A stretch of 59,495 nucleotides of DNA from Candidatus Dadabacteria bacterium (lineage in GTDB: Bacteria > Desulfobacterota_D > UBA1144 > Nemesobacterales > Nemesobacteraceae): positions 1 through 59,495 of the forward strand of contig JAJDUA010000015.1 in assembly GCA_022826905.1 (NCBI GenBank). Reading direction: 5' to 3'. Position numbers and translations under genes: made by a program. Position 1 is the first letter of the stretch. Each line of letters begins with the position of its first letter. Under the pieces are notes generated by a model. It did no database searches, was not told where the DNA came from, and saw only the letters and a list, made by a program, of their open reading frames with translations. Below are positions 49,372 through 59,305 of the stretch, piece by piece.

Positions 49372-49578
49372 TACAATTCCCACTTCCCGTGTTTATCTTC
49401 TCCCAGAAGAATTTTCTGTTCCCTCAAACAGCGTCTATAACGAAATTGAGGTTTCCGGGGCATTCGGTATTCTTTTCCTCGGGAAAGATGAATATCCCGT
49501 GGCTTCTCACTTTAAATTTACACAATTATCGCGCGATTTTTTTCCGGAATGCTGGATTACCGACAGGTCGCCGCGCCG

Positions 49579-49605
49579 GACGGCACTTGGTCCGGAGGGG
49601 CCGTC
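49579..49605. other. Hairpin in the glyA leader
   Basis: GACGGC (49579) pairs with GCCGTC (ending 49605) around a G-rich loop, 34 bases before the glyA ATG, followed by TTCTAAATACTTTTC. It could be a leader stem or a weak terminator. No known riboswitch class fits by eye. Confidence 0.3.
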
Positions 49606-49638
49606 TTCTAAATACTTTTCTCGTTTCGAGGTGAATAG

Positions 49639-50889
49639 ATGAGTCATCTAATGGGGGTTGATGAGCAGATAGCGGAAGTTATCCGCATGGAAACGCAGCG
49701 CCAGGAATGGAAGCTCGAGATGATAGCGTCTGAGAACTACGTCAGCGACGCTGTCATGGAGGCCATGGGATCAGTGCTTACGAACAAGTACGCCGAGGGT
49801 CTTCCCGGGAGGCGTTATTACGGGGGATGCGAATTCGTTGACGTGGCCGAGGACCTTGCGAGAGAGAGAGCCCTTGAGCTTTTCGGGGCGGACGCCGTTA
49901 ATGTGCAGCCGCATTCGGGAGCCCAGGCGAACATGGCCGTGTTTTTCGCCGCTCTTAAGCCTGGAGAAACGGTTTTGGGCATGAGGCTTGACCACGGAGG
50001 ACATCTTACCCATGGACACCCCGTTAATTTTTCGGGACGGCTCTACAACGTCGTTGCCTACGGAGTTTCAAAAGAGACGGGAACGATTGATTACGACGAG
50101 GTGAGGGAACTTGCCTTGGAGCACTCCCCGGGTCTCATAATCGCCGGCTGGAGCGCTTACCCGAGAGATGTGGACTATGCGAAATTCAGAAGCATAGCGG
50201 ATGAGTGCGGGGCGCTTCTGCTTGCGGATATAGCGCATCCGGCGGGACTTGTGGTTGCCGGACTTCACTCGGACCCTGTGCCCCACTGTGATTTCGTAAC
50301 AACTACCACCCATAAAACGCTTCGGGGACCGCGAGGCGGAATGGTAATGATGAAGGAAAAGCACGCGAAGACCGTAAACAGCAGGGTTTTCCCGGGGACT
50401 CAGGGAGGTCCGCTGATGCATGTGATAGCGGCCAAGGCCGTTGCGTTCAAGGAGGCTCTTGGGCCTGAGTTTTTAGAGTATCAGAACCAGATAGTGAAAA
50501 ACGCACAGCGTCTCGGGGAAAATCTCTTAAACGCGGGTCTTAAGCTTGTCTCGGGCGGAACCGACAACCATCTGGTGCTGGTTGATCTCACGGAAACGGA
50601 GTTTACCGGGCAGGTTGTTGAACAGACCTTGGAGAAAGCGGGCATAACGGTCAATAAAAACACTATTCCCTTTGACCCGCGTCCTCCCATGGTCACAAGC
50701 GGCGTAAGGATCGGAACCCCCGCGATTACCACAAGGGGAATGAAGGAACCGGAAATCGACGCGATATCGAGCTTCATAATGGAAGCTTTTAACAATCATG
50801 AGAACGAAAAGGTTCTGGGTAGAATAAAAGAAGATGTGAAGGAACTGTGCCTGCGTTTTCCCGTTTACGGTCACAGGCTGGGCGGATGA
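49639..50889 (+). CDS. glyA: Serine hydroxymethyltransferase
   Basis: A 416-aa PLP enzyme. It shows [51 protein letters not shown] and the PLP Lys in [14 protein letters not shown]. It interconverts serine and glycine with folate. Start is ATG in GTGAATAGATGAG. nrdR follows 3 bases after the stop. Confidence 0.98.
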   Translation: MSHLMGVDEQIAEVIRMETQRQEWKLEMIASENYVSDAVMEAMGSVLTNKYAEGLPGRRYYGGCEFVDVAEDLARERALELFGADAVNVQPHSGAQANMAVFFAALKPGETVLGMRLDHGGHLTHGHPVNFSGRLYNVVAYGVSKETGTIDYDEVRELALEHSPGLIIAGWSAYPRDVDYAKFRSIADECGALLLADIAHPAGLVVAGLHSDPVPHCDFVTTTTHKTLRGPRGGMVMMKEKHAKTVNSRVFPGTQGGPLMHVIAAKAVAFKEALGPEFLEYQNQIVKNAQRLGENLLNAGLKLVSGGTDNHLVLVDLTETEFTGQVVEQTLEKAGITVNKNTIPFDPRPPMVTSGVRIGTPAITTRGMKEPEIDAISSFIMEAFNNHENEKVLGRIKEDVKELCLRFPVYGHRLGG

Positions 50890-50892
50890 GAA

Positions 50893-51351
50893 ATGAAGTG
50901 TCCTTTCTGCAAATCTGATGACACCAGAGTAGTTGATTCAAGAGAAGGAAAAGACGGTTTTTCCGTCAGGAGACGCAGGGAGTGCAACGACTGCCAGGAG
51001 AGATTTACCACTTACGAGAGAATCCACCACGCCGAGGTGATTGTGGTGAAAAAGGACGGCCGCAGGGAAGAGTTTGACCGCAACAAGATAATAGCCGGGA
51101 TGCGCAAAGCGTGCGAGAAAAGGCCCGTAAGCACCGAGATCATAGAGGATTTTGTTTCCGGTCTCGAAAAGGAACTTCTCGAGAGGGGAGAGAGGGAGAT
51201 ATCGAGCGAAGAAATAGGGGAGAAGCTGATAGACAAGCTTTATGATATCGATCAGGTCGCATACGTAAGGTTCGCTTCGGTCTACAGGTCGTTTAAGGAC
51301 GTAAACGAGTTTCTCAGCGAGGTAACGGGTCTCCTTAAGGAGAAAGAATAG
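50893..51351 (+). CDS. nrdR: Transcriptional repressor NrdR
   Basis: A 152-aa protein. The zinc ribbon is C3xxC6 ... C31xxC34 (MKCPFCKSDDTRVVDSREG, CNDCQERF). The ATP-cone domain follows (VVKKDGRREEFDRNKIIAGM). It senses nucleotides and represses ribonucleotide reductase genes. glyA-nrdR is a common arrangement. Confidence 0.97.
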   Translation: MKCPFCKSDDTRVVDSREGKDGFSVRRRRECNDCQERFTTYERIHHAEVIVVKKDGRREEFDRNKIIAGMRKACEKRPVSTEIIEDFVSGLEKELLERGEREISSEEIGEKLIDKLYDIDQVAYVRFASVYRSFKDVNEFLSEVTGLLKEKE

Positions 51352-51356
51352 ATCGC

Positions 51357-52139
51357 ATGCTGGTTGATTCCCACGCCCATCTGCTTAGCATTGAAGACCC
51401 CGTGAGCGCCGTGTCAAGAGCTGCGGCCGAGGGAGTCGGTAAGATCATATCCATCGGGACCGGAATTGAATCCTCCCTTGGGACCATAGAGTTTTCAAGG
51501 AGATACAGGGGAGTTTACGTGTCGGTCGGAATCCACCCGCACTCCGCTTCCAGTTTCAATGAAAGGGTGATGCGGAAGTTTGAGGGAATGCTTGAAGACC
51601 CGAAAGTAGTGGCGATTGGGGAAACCGGGCTTGATTATCACTACATGAATTCTCCTAGGGAAGATCAGATAAGGTCGTTTGAAGCGCATATGGAGCTTGC
51701 GAGGAGACACGACCTTCCTTTTGTTGTTCACGTAAGGGATGCGGAAGAGGAACTGCTTTCAATGCTCCGGGAGACCGACCTTGGTCCGAGGCCCGGGGTT
51801 ATTCACTGTTTTTCAGGGGATTACGAAACGGCGAAGAAGTATCTGGATCTCGGTTTTTTCATTTCCTTCTCGGGAATAGTAACTTTTAAGAGGGCCGAGG
51901 AGGTAAGGGACGCGGCGGCCAGAATACCCATCGAAAGGCTTCTTTACGAGACGGATTCTCCTTACCTGGCGCCGGTGCCCCACAGGGGAAAACCGAATGA
52001 GCCGTGCAATGTAGTTTACGTGGCCAGGCTTATTTCGAAGCTCCGGGGTCTGTCTCTTGAGGAATTTACTCAAATTGTTTTTGAGAACGTGACGGAGCTT
52101 TTCCCAAAAGTATCGAAAGACAAAGACGGTCTTATCTGA
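51357..52139 (+). CDS. TatD-family metal-dependent hydrolase
   Basis: A 260-aa TIM-barrel hydrolase starting MLVDSHAHL (the H-x-H metal ligands). Further ligands are in IGETGLDYHYM (Glu), FVVHVRDA (His), GVIHCFSG (His) and LLYETDSPYLAPVP (Asp). The family removes 3' nucleotides from DNA or acts in quality control. It is five bases after nrdR, so probably one operon with it. Confidence 0.95.
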   Translation: MLVDSHAHLLSIEDPVSAVSRAAAEGVGKIISIGTGIESSLGTIEFSRRYRGVYVSVGIHPHSASSFNERVMRKFEGMLEDPKVVAIGETGLDYHYMNSPREDQIRSFEAHMELARRHDLPFVVHVRDAEEELLSMLRETDLGPRPGVIHCFSGDYETAKKYLDLGFFISFSGIVTFKRAEEVRDAAARIPIERLLYETDSPYLAPVPHRGKPNEPCNVVYVARLISKLRGLSLEEFTQIVFENVTELFPKVSKDKDGLI

Positions 52140-52165
52140 CTGAAAAGAAATCAAGAGGTGTTTTA

Positions 52166-53116
52166 GTGAGTGGAAAATCAAAAATAGCCGTAACGATGGG
52201 AGACCCGAACGGGATAGGCCCGGAGGTCTGCATAAGGGCTTTTTACGACGGTTTTTTCGAGGATATATACGATATCGTGTTTGTCGGAAGCGAACCGGTT
52301 CTGCATAGGGCTAACGGCGAGTTCGGAAAGGGCGGCCTTCTGTCTATTATAGACCCCACCGATTTTTCCTTGGAGGATATTGAAGAAGGTGTGAGGTCTG
52401 AAAAAGCGGGGAGGGCGTCTGTTGCCTGCATAGAGAAGGCCGTGGCCATGGCCCTTGCGGGAGAGGTTGACGCTATAGTTACGGCTCCCATAAGCAAAAG
52501 ATCCATCCATATGGCCGGCTCTACGTATCCCGGGCACACGGAGATGCTTATGGATCTTACGGGTTCTGAAAACGTGGTAATGCTTTTCGAAGGAACTAGG
52601 TTCCGCGTCGCGCCCGTGACGATACACGTTCCCCTTCGTGAAGTTCCGGACATGATTACGGAAGAAAGCGTTTATGTTACCGTCTCCATATCGGCCCGGG
52701 AACTCAAAAAAAGATTCGGCGTCGAAGATCCCAAGATAGTTGTCTGCGGGCTCAACCCCCACGCCGGAGAGTCGGGATCTTTCGGAAACGAGGAGCAGGA
52801 ACATATCATTCCGGCCCTTGAGAGGGCGAGAGCTGAAGGAATATCGGTCGAGGGCCCTCTTCCCGCGGACACTCTTTTCTATGACGCTCTTCGCGGCAAG
52901 TGGGACCTTGTGGTCGCCATGTACCACGACCAGGGTTTCGTGCCCTTCAAGATGCTTTCTTTCGATACCGGGGTTAACGTCACTCTGGGACTGCCTATAC
53001 TGCGGACCTCTCCTGACCACGGAACCGCTTTTGACATAGCGTGGAAGGGCGCGGCACGCCCCGAGAGCATGATTCAGGCCATAAAGGTAGCCATGGAGAT
53101 ATGCGATATGAAATAA
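52166..53116 (+). CDS. pdxA: 4-hydroxythreonine-4-phosphate dehydrogenase
   Basis: A 316-aa NAD-dependent enzyme of pyridoxal phosphate synthesis. It begins with GTG (AVTMGDPNGIGPEV) and has TAPISKRSIHMAGSTYPGHTE, CGLNPHAGESGSFGNEE and AMYHDQGFVPFKML (metal-binding His). GTG is preceded by AAGAGGTG. Its product feeds glyA and the other PLP enzymes of the window. Confidence 0.96.
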   Translation: MSGKSKIAVTMGDPNGIGPEVCIRAFYDGFFEDIYDIVFVGSEPVLHRANGEFGKGGLLSIIDPTDFSLEDIEEGVRSEKAGRASVACIEKAVAMALAGEVDAIVTAPISKRSIHMAGSTYPGHTEMLMDLTGSENVVMLFEGTRFRVAPVTIHVPLREVPDMITEESVYVTVSISARELKKRFGVEDPKIVVCGLNPHAGESGSFGNEEQEHIIPALERARAEGISVEGPLPADTLFYDALRGKWDLVVAMYHDQGFVPFKMLSFDTGVNVTLGLPILRTSPDHGTAFDIAWKGAARPESMIQAIKVAMEICDMK

Positions 53117-53174
53117 CGGCGGGAAGGATCTGCTGTGCCCGGCAGTATGCGTCTTTATCTTCGTCGTTTTCTGC

Positions 53175-54695
53175 TTAACGCGACATCCCTGGGTCAATTA
53201 TTTTGCCCGACAGTCCGGAAGGCTGTATGGGAATCGGATCTCCTGACAATGTCTGGTTTCCGGCTCCGGGATCCCTCTGTGTTGCAGCTCCGGCATCGGG
53301 ACAGGCACCGTTTTCCCTGTAGGCAAGAGCTGCCTTCAGAAGAGCTTCTTCCGGGTCTCCGAGTTGATGGTTAAAGTCTTCCACCGCTTGGCATGTCGGG
53401 ATAAAACCCTTTTCGAAATCCGCTTCACCCTTTGCGTTTACCCCTCTGAAGTTGATAGAAAAATAAACAGTTCCGCAGTTCTCCGCGGGAAGAAAACCGT
53501 AGGGCTTGCCGCACGTAGGGGATCCGATCACGATCACTTCGATGTTGACCCCACGCAGGCTGTTTATTATTGATTCGCTTGCCGAGCATGTGGCAGAGCT
53601 TGTGAGAACGAACAGGCGTTTCAGACCAATGCTGGGAACAGTTAAATCCGTATCGCTGAGTGTCGAGTCAGCTGGAAATTCAAGAGCGAAATTCCAGATT
53701 TCCGAATCGATATAACCCTTTCCGTTTGTCTGAAGCTCTTCAAAGATTTCTCCTTCTTTTTCCGCTCCGGCTACCATTGAAGCGATCATCTGCGCCACAT
53801 AGAGTATTCCCCCGCCATTATAGCGAAGATCAATTATCAGGTCATTAATCCCTCCGTTATCAATAAACCATTGGCCTGTGTTTATAACCGCTTGCGCAGC
53901 TGGAGCGGAATGCTCGTTAAACAGCATATAGCCGATACGGTCTCCATTGGGAGCGGTCAGAATATCTACATTCTGAACCGGTGAGGATTCTACCACCGCG
54001 GATGTCATGGTAACTGTGCGGGGGGTGTCTGATCCGAGGTCAAGAACTGTAAATGTGTGGGTTTCGCCCGCTCTGCGTGGATACAGCCCGTTGTTAAGCA
54101 CATTTATGTTGTTTGAATCCAGAACTTTTTCTCCGTCAATTGCAAGGATTCGCGCGCCGCGGGAAAGATTGACAGCAGACGCCGGTGAATTCGGCTCCGT
54201 ATAGGCGATTCTGATATCCCTGGGCGGTCTGGCCTGCAGGATGACAAACTCGGCACCGTATCCGCTTGAGACGCTTTCTCTTGACTGGAGGTATTGCACA
54301 GTGGGTTGGGTGTAATGAAAATTATCTTTGGGATCTCCCGCCGCGTTTTTTTCAAAGGTTTTCATCAGGTCAAAGTATACGGGGGTGCTGCAGCAGGTAG
54401 GGTCCTGATCCTTGATCTCGTCGTACCAGAAATAAGTCTCATTGCTCCAGGAACGAATCCAGTTATTTTCATCCGCGTAGATGCCGGGAGTGGCAAAATC
54501 TTTATAGTAAGCTTTGTCGGGTTCAGCGCATACGTCCGCAAAAACTGTGCTTGGATAAAACACCGGATCTTCTTTTTCCACAGTTTCATAAGTGTCGCCG
54601 CAGCCGAGAAAGATTGATGCTCCGAGCATGCATACGGCAAGCATACATATTGACGATAATCTGTTAAACGAAAGCCTTTTTTCTGATTTGCGCAA
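53175..54695 (-). CDS. S41-family peptidase lipoprotein
   Basis: A 506-aa protein with a signal and Cys at 32 (GASIFLGCGD). After a conserved ENNWIRSWSNETYFWYDEI module comes a PDZ-like region (DIRIAYTEPNSPASAVNLSRGARILAIDG) and the S41 protease core: IIDLRYNGGG, the nucleophile Ser at 371 in TCSASESI and the Lys at 397 in TCGKPYGF. It would cleave C-terminal or unfolded secreted proteins. The Cys residues next to the Ser and Lys may make a disulfide. The larger paralog follows upstream on the same strand. Confidence 0.88.
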   Translation of the reverse strand: MRKSEKRLSFNRLSSICMLAVCMLGASIFLGCGDTYETVEKEDPVFYPSTVFADVCAEPDKAYYKDFATPGIYADENNWIRSWSNETYFWYDEIKDQDPTCCSTPVYFDLMKTFEKNAAGDPKDNFHYTQPTVQYLQSRESVSSGYGAEFVILQARPPRDIRIAYTEPNSPASAVNLSRGARILAIDGEKVLDSNNINVLNNGLYPRRAGETHTFTVLDLGSDTPRTVTMTSAVVESSPVQNVDILTAPNGDRIGYMLFNEHSAPAAQAVINTGQWFIDNGGINDLIIDLRYNGGGILYVAQMIASMVAGAEKEGEIFEELQTNGKGYIDSEIWNFALEFPADSTLSDTDLTVPSIGLKRLFVLTSSATCSASESIINSLRGVNIEVIVIGSPTCGKPYGFLPAENCGTVYFSINFRGVNAKGEADFEKGFIPTCQAVEDFNHQLGDPEEALLKAALAYRENGACPDAGAATQRDPGAGNQTLSGDPIPIQPSGLSGKIIDPGMSR

Positions 54696-54834
54696 AATGG
54701 TTTCCTCCGTGGAGTGAGTCGGCAGCTGGGATTCTATTAAGCCAGAATCAATATGACTGACAAACAGGATTTATCAACTGACATGCAGGCAGTGATGTTG
54801 CGGACGGGGACGGTTAAGGAGATTTTAAGCCTTA

Positions 54835-57800
54835 TCAGTCAAGAATAAGTCCTGGAAAATCGGAATATGCCGCAGGAGGCGTATTGATAGAAAGTCCCTC
54901 TCCCGGGGAGCTTCTCTGTGCCGCTCCCTGAATCCGAGCGGAGTCCAGGGAAGGGCACACGCCGTCAGTCTGGTAAGCCAGTGCGGTTTTCAGGAGACTT
55001 TCCTGCGGGTTGCCGAGCTGGTGCTCAAAGTCATCATCCGCGACGGAGCAGGTTGGCGAGAATCCGTCATCATAATCAGCCGTTTCGCGGTCGTTTACCA
55101 CTTTTAACTCAATGGAAAAATACGTGGTGCCGCAGTTGTCCCGTGGTATGAAGCCGTAATACTTGCCGCATGTTGAAGAGCCGATCACTATCACGTCAAT
55201 GTCGATTCCGCTCAGACTGTTGATTATCAATTCGCTTGCGGAGCATGTGCTTGAGGTGGTTAGAACGAAAAGCCTTGAGAGATCAAGCATCGGCAGGCTG
55301 GCTGAATTGTAAGATGTGATAAAGGAATAGTAATAATCTTGTTTTTTGTCGTTGTGCTCGATTTTTACGAAGTTTTTACCGTTTCCGGCGGAGCCGGCTA
55401 TCATGGAAGTAATCAGTTGGGCGATACCGAGCGATCCTCCCCCGTTGTAGCGGAGATCAAGTACAAGATCGTCAATCCCGTTTCCCTGAACGAAACTTCT
55501 CACGGCGTTTATAAGAGGCTGTGCAGCAGTGGAAATGTGTCGGTTAAACAGCATATAGCCGATACGGTCTCCGTCGGATGCAGTGATGACTTTCACATTC
55601 TGAACCGGACTTGTCGTTACCGCGCCTGCGGTCATTGTCACGGACCGCTGCTGTGAGGATGCGCCGGGGTCCTTGACCGTGAATGTATAGGTGTCTCCGG
55701 AAGATGGATTAAGGGCCCTGTTCATCGTTTGTATTTCCGCGCTGTTTACGGAATTCACAACGTCAAATCCGTTGATTTCCAGAATCTCCGTGCCGCGAAG
55801 GAGGTTGACGCCCGCCGCGGTGGCGGGGGAGTTCGGTTCCGTACGCGCTATGATTACCTTTCGCGGGGGAGAGGAACTCAATATCTTGAATACGGCGCCG
55901 TATCCCGCCTGAATTCCCTGTTGCGTGAGCCGGTTGTATTCCGCGGTGGATTGTGAGAAGTGGAACCTGTCTTTTGGATTTCCTGAAGAAGTGGTTTGCT
56001 TCGTTTTCATCAGGGTAAAGTATGCGGGCGTAGTGCAGCATGCCGGATCCCTGTCCTCAATCTCATCATACCAGAGATAGATTTCGTGGCTCCAGGAGCG
56101 AAGCCAGTTATTCTCGTCCGTGCGTGTGCCCTGAACAGTCGCACCCTTGTTGTAGGCCCCGGCGGGATTGGCGCAGGAGTGACGAAAATTCTCACTGGGG
56201 CAGAAAACGTCTTCTTTCCAGGGGCTGTCGATAGTGGCGCAGGGGTCGGGCTTAGGGAGGGGGTCCTCAATGGAGAACTCCGCCAGACTGTCGGTTTTGC
56301 CGGCTCCGCCGCCGAGGCCCGAATACACAAGAGTGCCGAGGCCGATATTCACCGTTTCCGGGGTGCTCTCCGCAATGCTGTCCGTTGATGCCGTCAGCGT
56401 CATCGCGGCTACGGTTGCTGTGGTGCCCGAGTTCGGGCCGGTGAAGACGACTCGCGCGCTTGAGCTGTTGAGGTTGGCATAGGTTATTCCCGTGGCGGCG
56501 GTACTCGCCAGAGTGTAGTCCGTGTTCTGTGTGGCCGTACCGGCGAAGGTCAGGGGAACGGTGAGAGTTTCGCCTCGCTCAAGCCCTCTGCCCAGTGTGA
56601 TGGTGATTGCCTTCGTTGATCCCTCCGTCACGTTGCCTGCCGCACCGGCCAGTCTCACCGTTGTGGCGTCATTGTCGTTCACCGTAACCGAGTGCGAGCC
56701 CGTTGAACCCACCGTATAGCCGCTGCCGTTGTTCACGGTCACCATCACCGGACCGTTCGGCTCGTCGTTTGTGTCTCCTGTGGTCGCCACGGTGAAGCTG
56801 TGCGTACCTCTCGTAGCGGGAATCGTCACAGTCCGGGATCCCTGACCCAAAGACCCGACGAAATCACTGTTCGGTGCGTCCGTCACGGTTACCTTGACGT
56901 CGAGATCATTACCCGGAGCGGGGTTTGCGGTCAGGATAAAACTTGCCGCCGTACCTTCCGTAACCGAAGTGCCTCCCGAAATGGTAATCATCGGACGCGG
57001 GACAGAGTCATTATCTGCAATGACAATCTGTCCGTTGCCTGCGATTGAACTTTTAGTTCCGTCACCGAGATTGGCAGCAGTCAGTTTCAGACCGTTGCCG
57101 GTTGAAGACGGTGGAATGGACACCGTCACGGTTCTGTCCTTGGCATCCTGATCTCGCGCGGCGGTGAGTGTGATTGTCACTGTAGCGGCGCTGGTGCCGG
57201 AACTCGGGCCGGCAAATGTCACGGCGGCGTTGGAGTTGGCGAGGTTTGTACAGCTTACGCCTCTGGGCGGAGAAACTGGACAAGTCAGGGTAAAGTCAGT
57301 ACCCACGGAACCTCCGGTGAACTGCAAGGGGACCTTCAGAGTTTCCCCTTTCACGAGTCCTCGGCTCAGCGTAAGCGTTATTGATGCCGTATTGGTTCCG
57401 CTGCCTTCTTCCGCGCTTGCGTCCGGCGTGGCAAGCGTCACAGTGGTAGGGTCATTGTCATTTACCGTAACCGAGTGCGAGCTCGCTGAACCTACCGTAT
57501 AGCCGCTGCCATTGTTCACGGTCACCATCACCGGACCGTTCGGCTCGTCGTCTGTGTCTGCTGTGGTTGCCACGGTGAAGCTGTGCGTACCTCTCGTAGC
57601 GGGAATCGTCACAGTCCGGGATCCCTGACCCAAAGACCCGACGAAATCACTGTTCGGTGCGTCCGTCACGGTTACCTTGACGTCCAGAGGAGCGCTAGGA
57701 GCGGGGTTTGCGGTCAGTATAAAACTTGCCGCCGTACCTTCCGTAACCGAAGTGCCGCCCGAAATGGTAACGACCGGTTCGGCAGTTGTGATTGAGTCAG

Positions 57801-58146
57801 GAGGCGTGTTGGTAGTTGGAGGTGAGTTGGTAATCGGAGGCGTGTTGGTAGTTGAAGGCGGGCTTGTGGTCGGAGGTGGACTGGTAGTTGGAGGCGGACT
57901 AGTGGTCGGAGGCGGACTGGTAGTCGGGGGTGGGCTGGTAATCGGAGGCGTGTTAGTGGTCGGGGATGAATCGGTAGTAGGAGGCGGGCTTTTCTCTGAG
58001 CCTTCCGTCCCTCCGCAGCCTGCGGAACCCAGGACGCTTGCCAGAATCAGAAATATCCCAAGAAAACCCGGAGCGAACAGATGTCTTAAGCGACTTTTCC
58101 TTTTTCTGAGAGCAGAATGCCTGTCAGATGGGTCAGATTTCCTCAT
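54835..58146 (-). CDS. Large S41 peptidase lipoprotein with Calx-beta-like repeats
   Basis: An 1103-aa protein with a lipoprotein-type signal (Cys 44 in GSAGCGG) and AGAGG seven bases before the ATG. Residues 53-116 are a Thr/Pro linker. Then come two pairs of Calx-beta-like domains: 125-232 and 233-384, then 386-493 and 494-628. The second pair is a duplicate of the first. From ~640 the paralogous module ENNWLRSWSHEIYLWYDEI, a PDZ-like region and an S41 core (LDLRYNGGG, Ser 969 in TCSASE, Lys 995 in TCGKYYGF). It may be a cell-surface protease whose Ca-binding arm holds or binds targets; that is inference. Confidence 0.85.
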   Translation of the reverse strand: MRKSDPSDRHSALRKRKSRLRHLFAPGFLGIFLILASVLGSAGCGGTEGSEKSPPPTTDSSPTTNTPPITSPPPTTSPPPTTSPPPTTSPPPTTSPPSTTNTPPITNSPPTTNTPPDSITTAEPVVTISGGTSVTEGTAASFILTANPAPSAPLDVKVTVTDAPNSDFVGSLGQGSRTVTIPATRGTHSFTVATTADTDDEPNGPVMVTVNNGSGYTVGSASSHSVTVNDNDPTTVTLATPDASAEEGSGTNTASITLTLSRGLVKGETLKVPLQFTGGSVGTDFTLTCPVSPPRGVSCTNLANSNAAVTFAGPSSGTSAATVTITLTAARDQDAKDRTVTVSIPPSSTGNGLKLTAANLGDGTKSSIAGNGQIVIADNDSVPRPMITISGGTSVTEGTAASFILTANPAPGNDLDVKVTVTDAPNSDFVGSLGQGSRTVTIPATRGTHSFTVATTGDTNDEPNGPVMVTVNNGSGYTVGSTGSHSVTVNDNDATTVRLAGAAGNVTEGSTKAITITLGRGLERGETLTVPLTFAGTATQNTDYTLASTAATGITYANLNSSSARVVFTGPNSGTTATVAAMTLTASTDSIAESTPETVNIGLGTLVYSGLGGGAGKTDSLAEFSIEDPLPKPDPCATIDSPWKEDVFCPSENFRHSCANPAGAYNKGATVQGTRTDENNWLRSWSHEIYLWYDEIEDRDPACCTTPAYFTLMKTKQTTSSGNPKDRFHFSQSTAEYNRLTQQGIQAGYGAVFKILSSSPPRKVIIARTEPNSPATAAGVNLLRGTEILEINGFDVVNSVNSAEIQTMNRALNPSSGDTYTFTVKDPGASSQQRSVTMTAGAVTTSPVQNVKVITASDGDRIGYMLFNRHISTAAQPLINAVRSFVQGNGIDDLVLDLRYNGGGSLGIAQLITSMIAGSAGNGKNFVKIEHNDKKQDYYYSFITSYNSASLPMLDLSRLFVLTTSSTCSASELIINSLSGIDIDVIVIGSSTCGKYYGFIPRDNCGTTYFSIELKVVNDRETADYDDGFSPTCSVADDDFEHQLGNPQESLLKTALAYQTDGVCPSLDSARIQGAAQRSSPGEGLSINTPPAAYSDFPGLILD
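56668..56987. repeat. Intragenic 320-bp direct repeat, copy 1
   Basis: It matches 57451-57770 with about 19 mismatches and no gaps (counted by eye), and the 116 bases at 56786-56901 are identical. It encodes the third Calx-beta-like domain. Confidence 0.9.
57451..57770. repeat. Intragenic 320-bp direct repeat, copy 2
   Basis: The partner of 56668-56987, offset 783 bp (261 codons, so in frame). It encodes the first Calx-beta-like domain. The near-identity suggests recent duplication or gene conversion. Confidence 0.9.
57799..57990. repeat. 18-bp coding minisatellite for a Thr/Pro linker
   Basis: The minus-strand codons spell variations of TTSPPP and TTNTPP, a six-residue period (18 bp) over about ten units. 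The most regular part encodes SPPPTTSPPPTTSPPPTTSP. Such linkers are often length-variable between strains. It is not a CRISPR array: the units are contiguous, coding and have no spacers. Confidence 0.85.
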
Positions 58147-58162
58147 AGCAACGCCTCTTTTT

Positions 58163-58912
58163 TTACATGCGGTTATGAGAAATTTCGGATTCCGTCAGCA
58201 AAGGCAGTGTTTCAGCGGATTTGCCCATTACGCTTACGTCATAGAGACCTGTGCCTGGAGTTCTTTCAATATTGATCTCAACTACCGGTTTTTCGCTTTT
58301 CTTTGCTATAAGCCCCATTGATGCGGCCGGTTCAACCACTCCGGAGGTTCCCACTATTAGAAGAAGGTCGCATTGCTCTATGGCAAACAGGCATCTGTCT
58401 ATTCTTTCCATCGGGATTATCTCTCCGAACAGTACGGTGTTCGGCTTTACTATCGCGTCGCAGGTCCCGCACTTTGGGGGCAGTTCGGGAATAGGAACCC
58501 GGTAGTCTTTTTCCACCCTCTCGCACTCTGTGCACTTGGTTTCCCAGAGACTTCCGTGAAGCTCTATTACGTTTCTTGTTCCTGCGGCGAAATGAAGGCC
58601 GTCTACATTCTGAGTTATAAGGGTGAAATCCTTTTTTTCCTTCTCAAGCGCAGTCAGTGCGAAGTGCCCGGGGTTGGGCTTCGCGTTTTTCATTATGGCT
58701 CTTCTTGAGTCGTACCACTCCCATACGAGCTTGGGATTTCTGAAAAAGGCTTCAGGGGTCGCAAGCTCATGGGGGTCATAATTTCTCCAGAGTCCCTCTT
58801 CTCCCCTGTAGGTCGGAATGCCGCTTTCAGCCGATATGCCCGCCCCTGTGAGAACGACGATCTCGTTGGAATTGCCTATGAGTTCATATGCTTTTGCTAT
58901 CTCTTTTTCCAT
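58163..58912 (-). CDS. cobB: NAD-dependent protein deacylase (sirtuin)
   Basis: A 249-aa Sir2 protein started at ATG 58912, the usual family start; the frame is open to 59029. It shows VVLTGAGISAESGIPTYRGEEGLW, ITQNVDGLHFAAG and the catalytic His in VIELHGSLW, and the Zn ligands CTEC and CGTC. It removes acyl groups from lysines with NAD. The protease genes lie downstream on the same strand. Confidence 0.95.
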   Translation of the reverse strand: MEKEIAKAYELIGNSNEIVVLTGAGISAESGIPTYRGEEGLWRNYDPHELATPEAFFRNPKLVWEWYDSRRAIMKNAKPNPGHFALTALEKEKKDFTLITQNVDGLHFAAGTRNVIELHGSLWETKCTECERVEKDYRVPIPELPPKCGTCDAIVKPNTVLFGEIIPMERIDRCLFAIEQCDLLLIVGTSGVVEPAASMGLIAKKSEKPVVEINIERTPGTGLYDVSVMGKSAETLPLLTESEISHNRM

Positions 58913-59305
58913 GTTCCAGCTACTTTGAATATGGTAACCGTTTTGCGGTTTTTTCCCATTTCTCATCATAAAGACATGACAGGAGATTCTCTGTAGAGAG
59001 CAAATTATATGGCTGGTTTTTAAGCACACGAATTGGCTGGCTCAGGGCAAGAAAAAAGTGACTCAGATTGACACAATAAGAAATCTCAAGGTTTCCCCAG
59101 TCTACCAACTCACCCCAAGTTTTACACCCACTCTTTACCAGCCAGCGGACGCAACTATCCCTTCGGAATTCATTGCTGTTTTACTGAATCAATACAGAAA
59201 ACGCTACACCAAACACAGGGAATTCATGGAGCAGTCAAGCTTGGTTATCCTGTCGGGAAGCAGGCTACCCATTAAAATTGTTTCAGAAGACTCTTTTTAC
59301 TGTCT
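58913..59305. other. 393-bp interval without a convincing gene
   Basis: The region lies between the sirtuin start and the end of the last gene. Open frames here are random-like, of mixed composition. It should hold the sirtuin promoter, but no clear promoter or terminator was recognised. Confidence 0.5.

Noticed and set aside
49384-49638. Glycine or other riboswitch before glyA
   Set aside because: A hairpin is present, but no conserved riboswitch core could be recognised.
57799-57990. CRISPR-like repeated DNA
   Set aside because: Contiguous 18-bp units in one reading frame coding for Thr/Pro, with no spacers and no cas genes.
57677-58321. Plus-strand frame rich in Val-Gly-Gly
   Set aside because: Antisense of the Thr/Pro linker codons; the minus-strand gene explains it.
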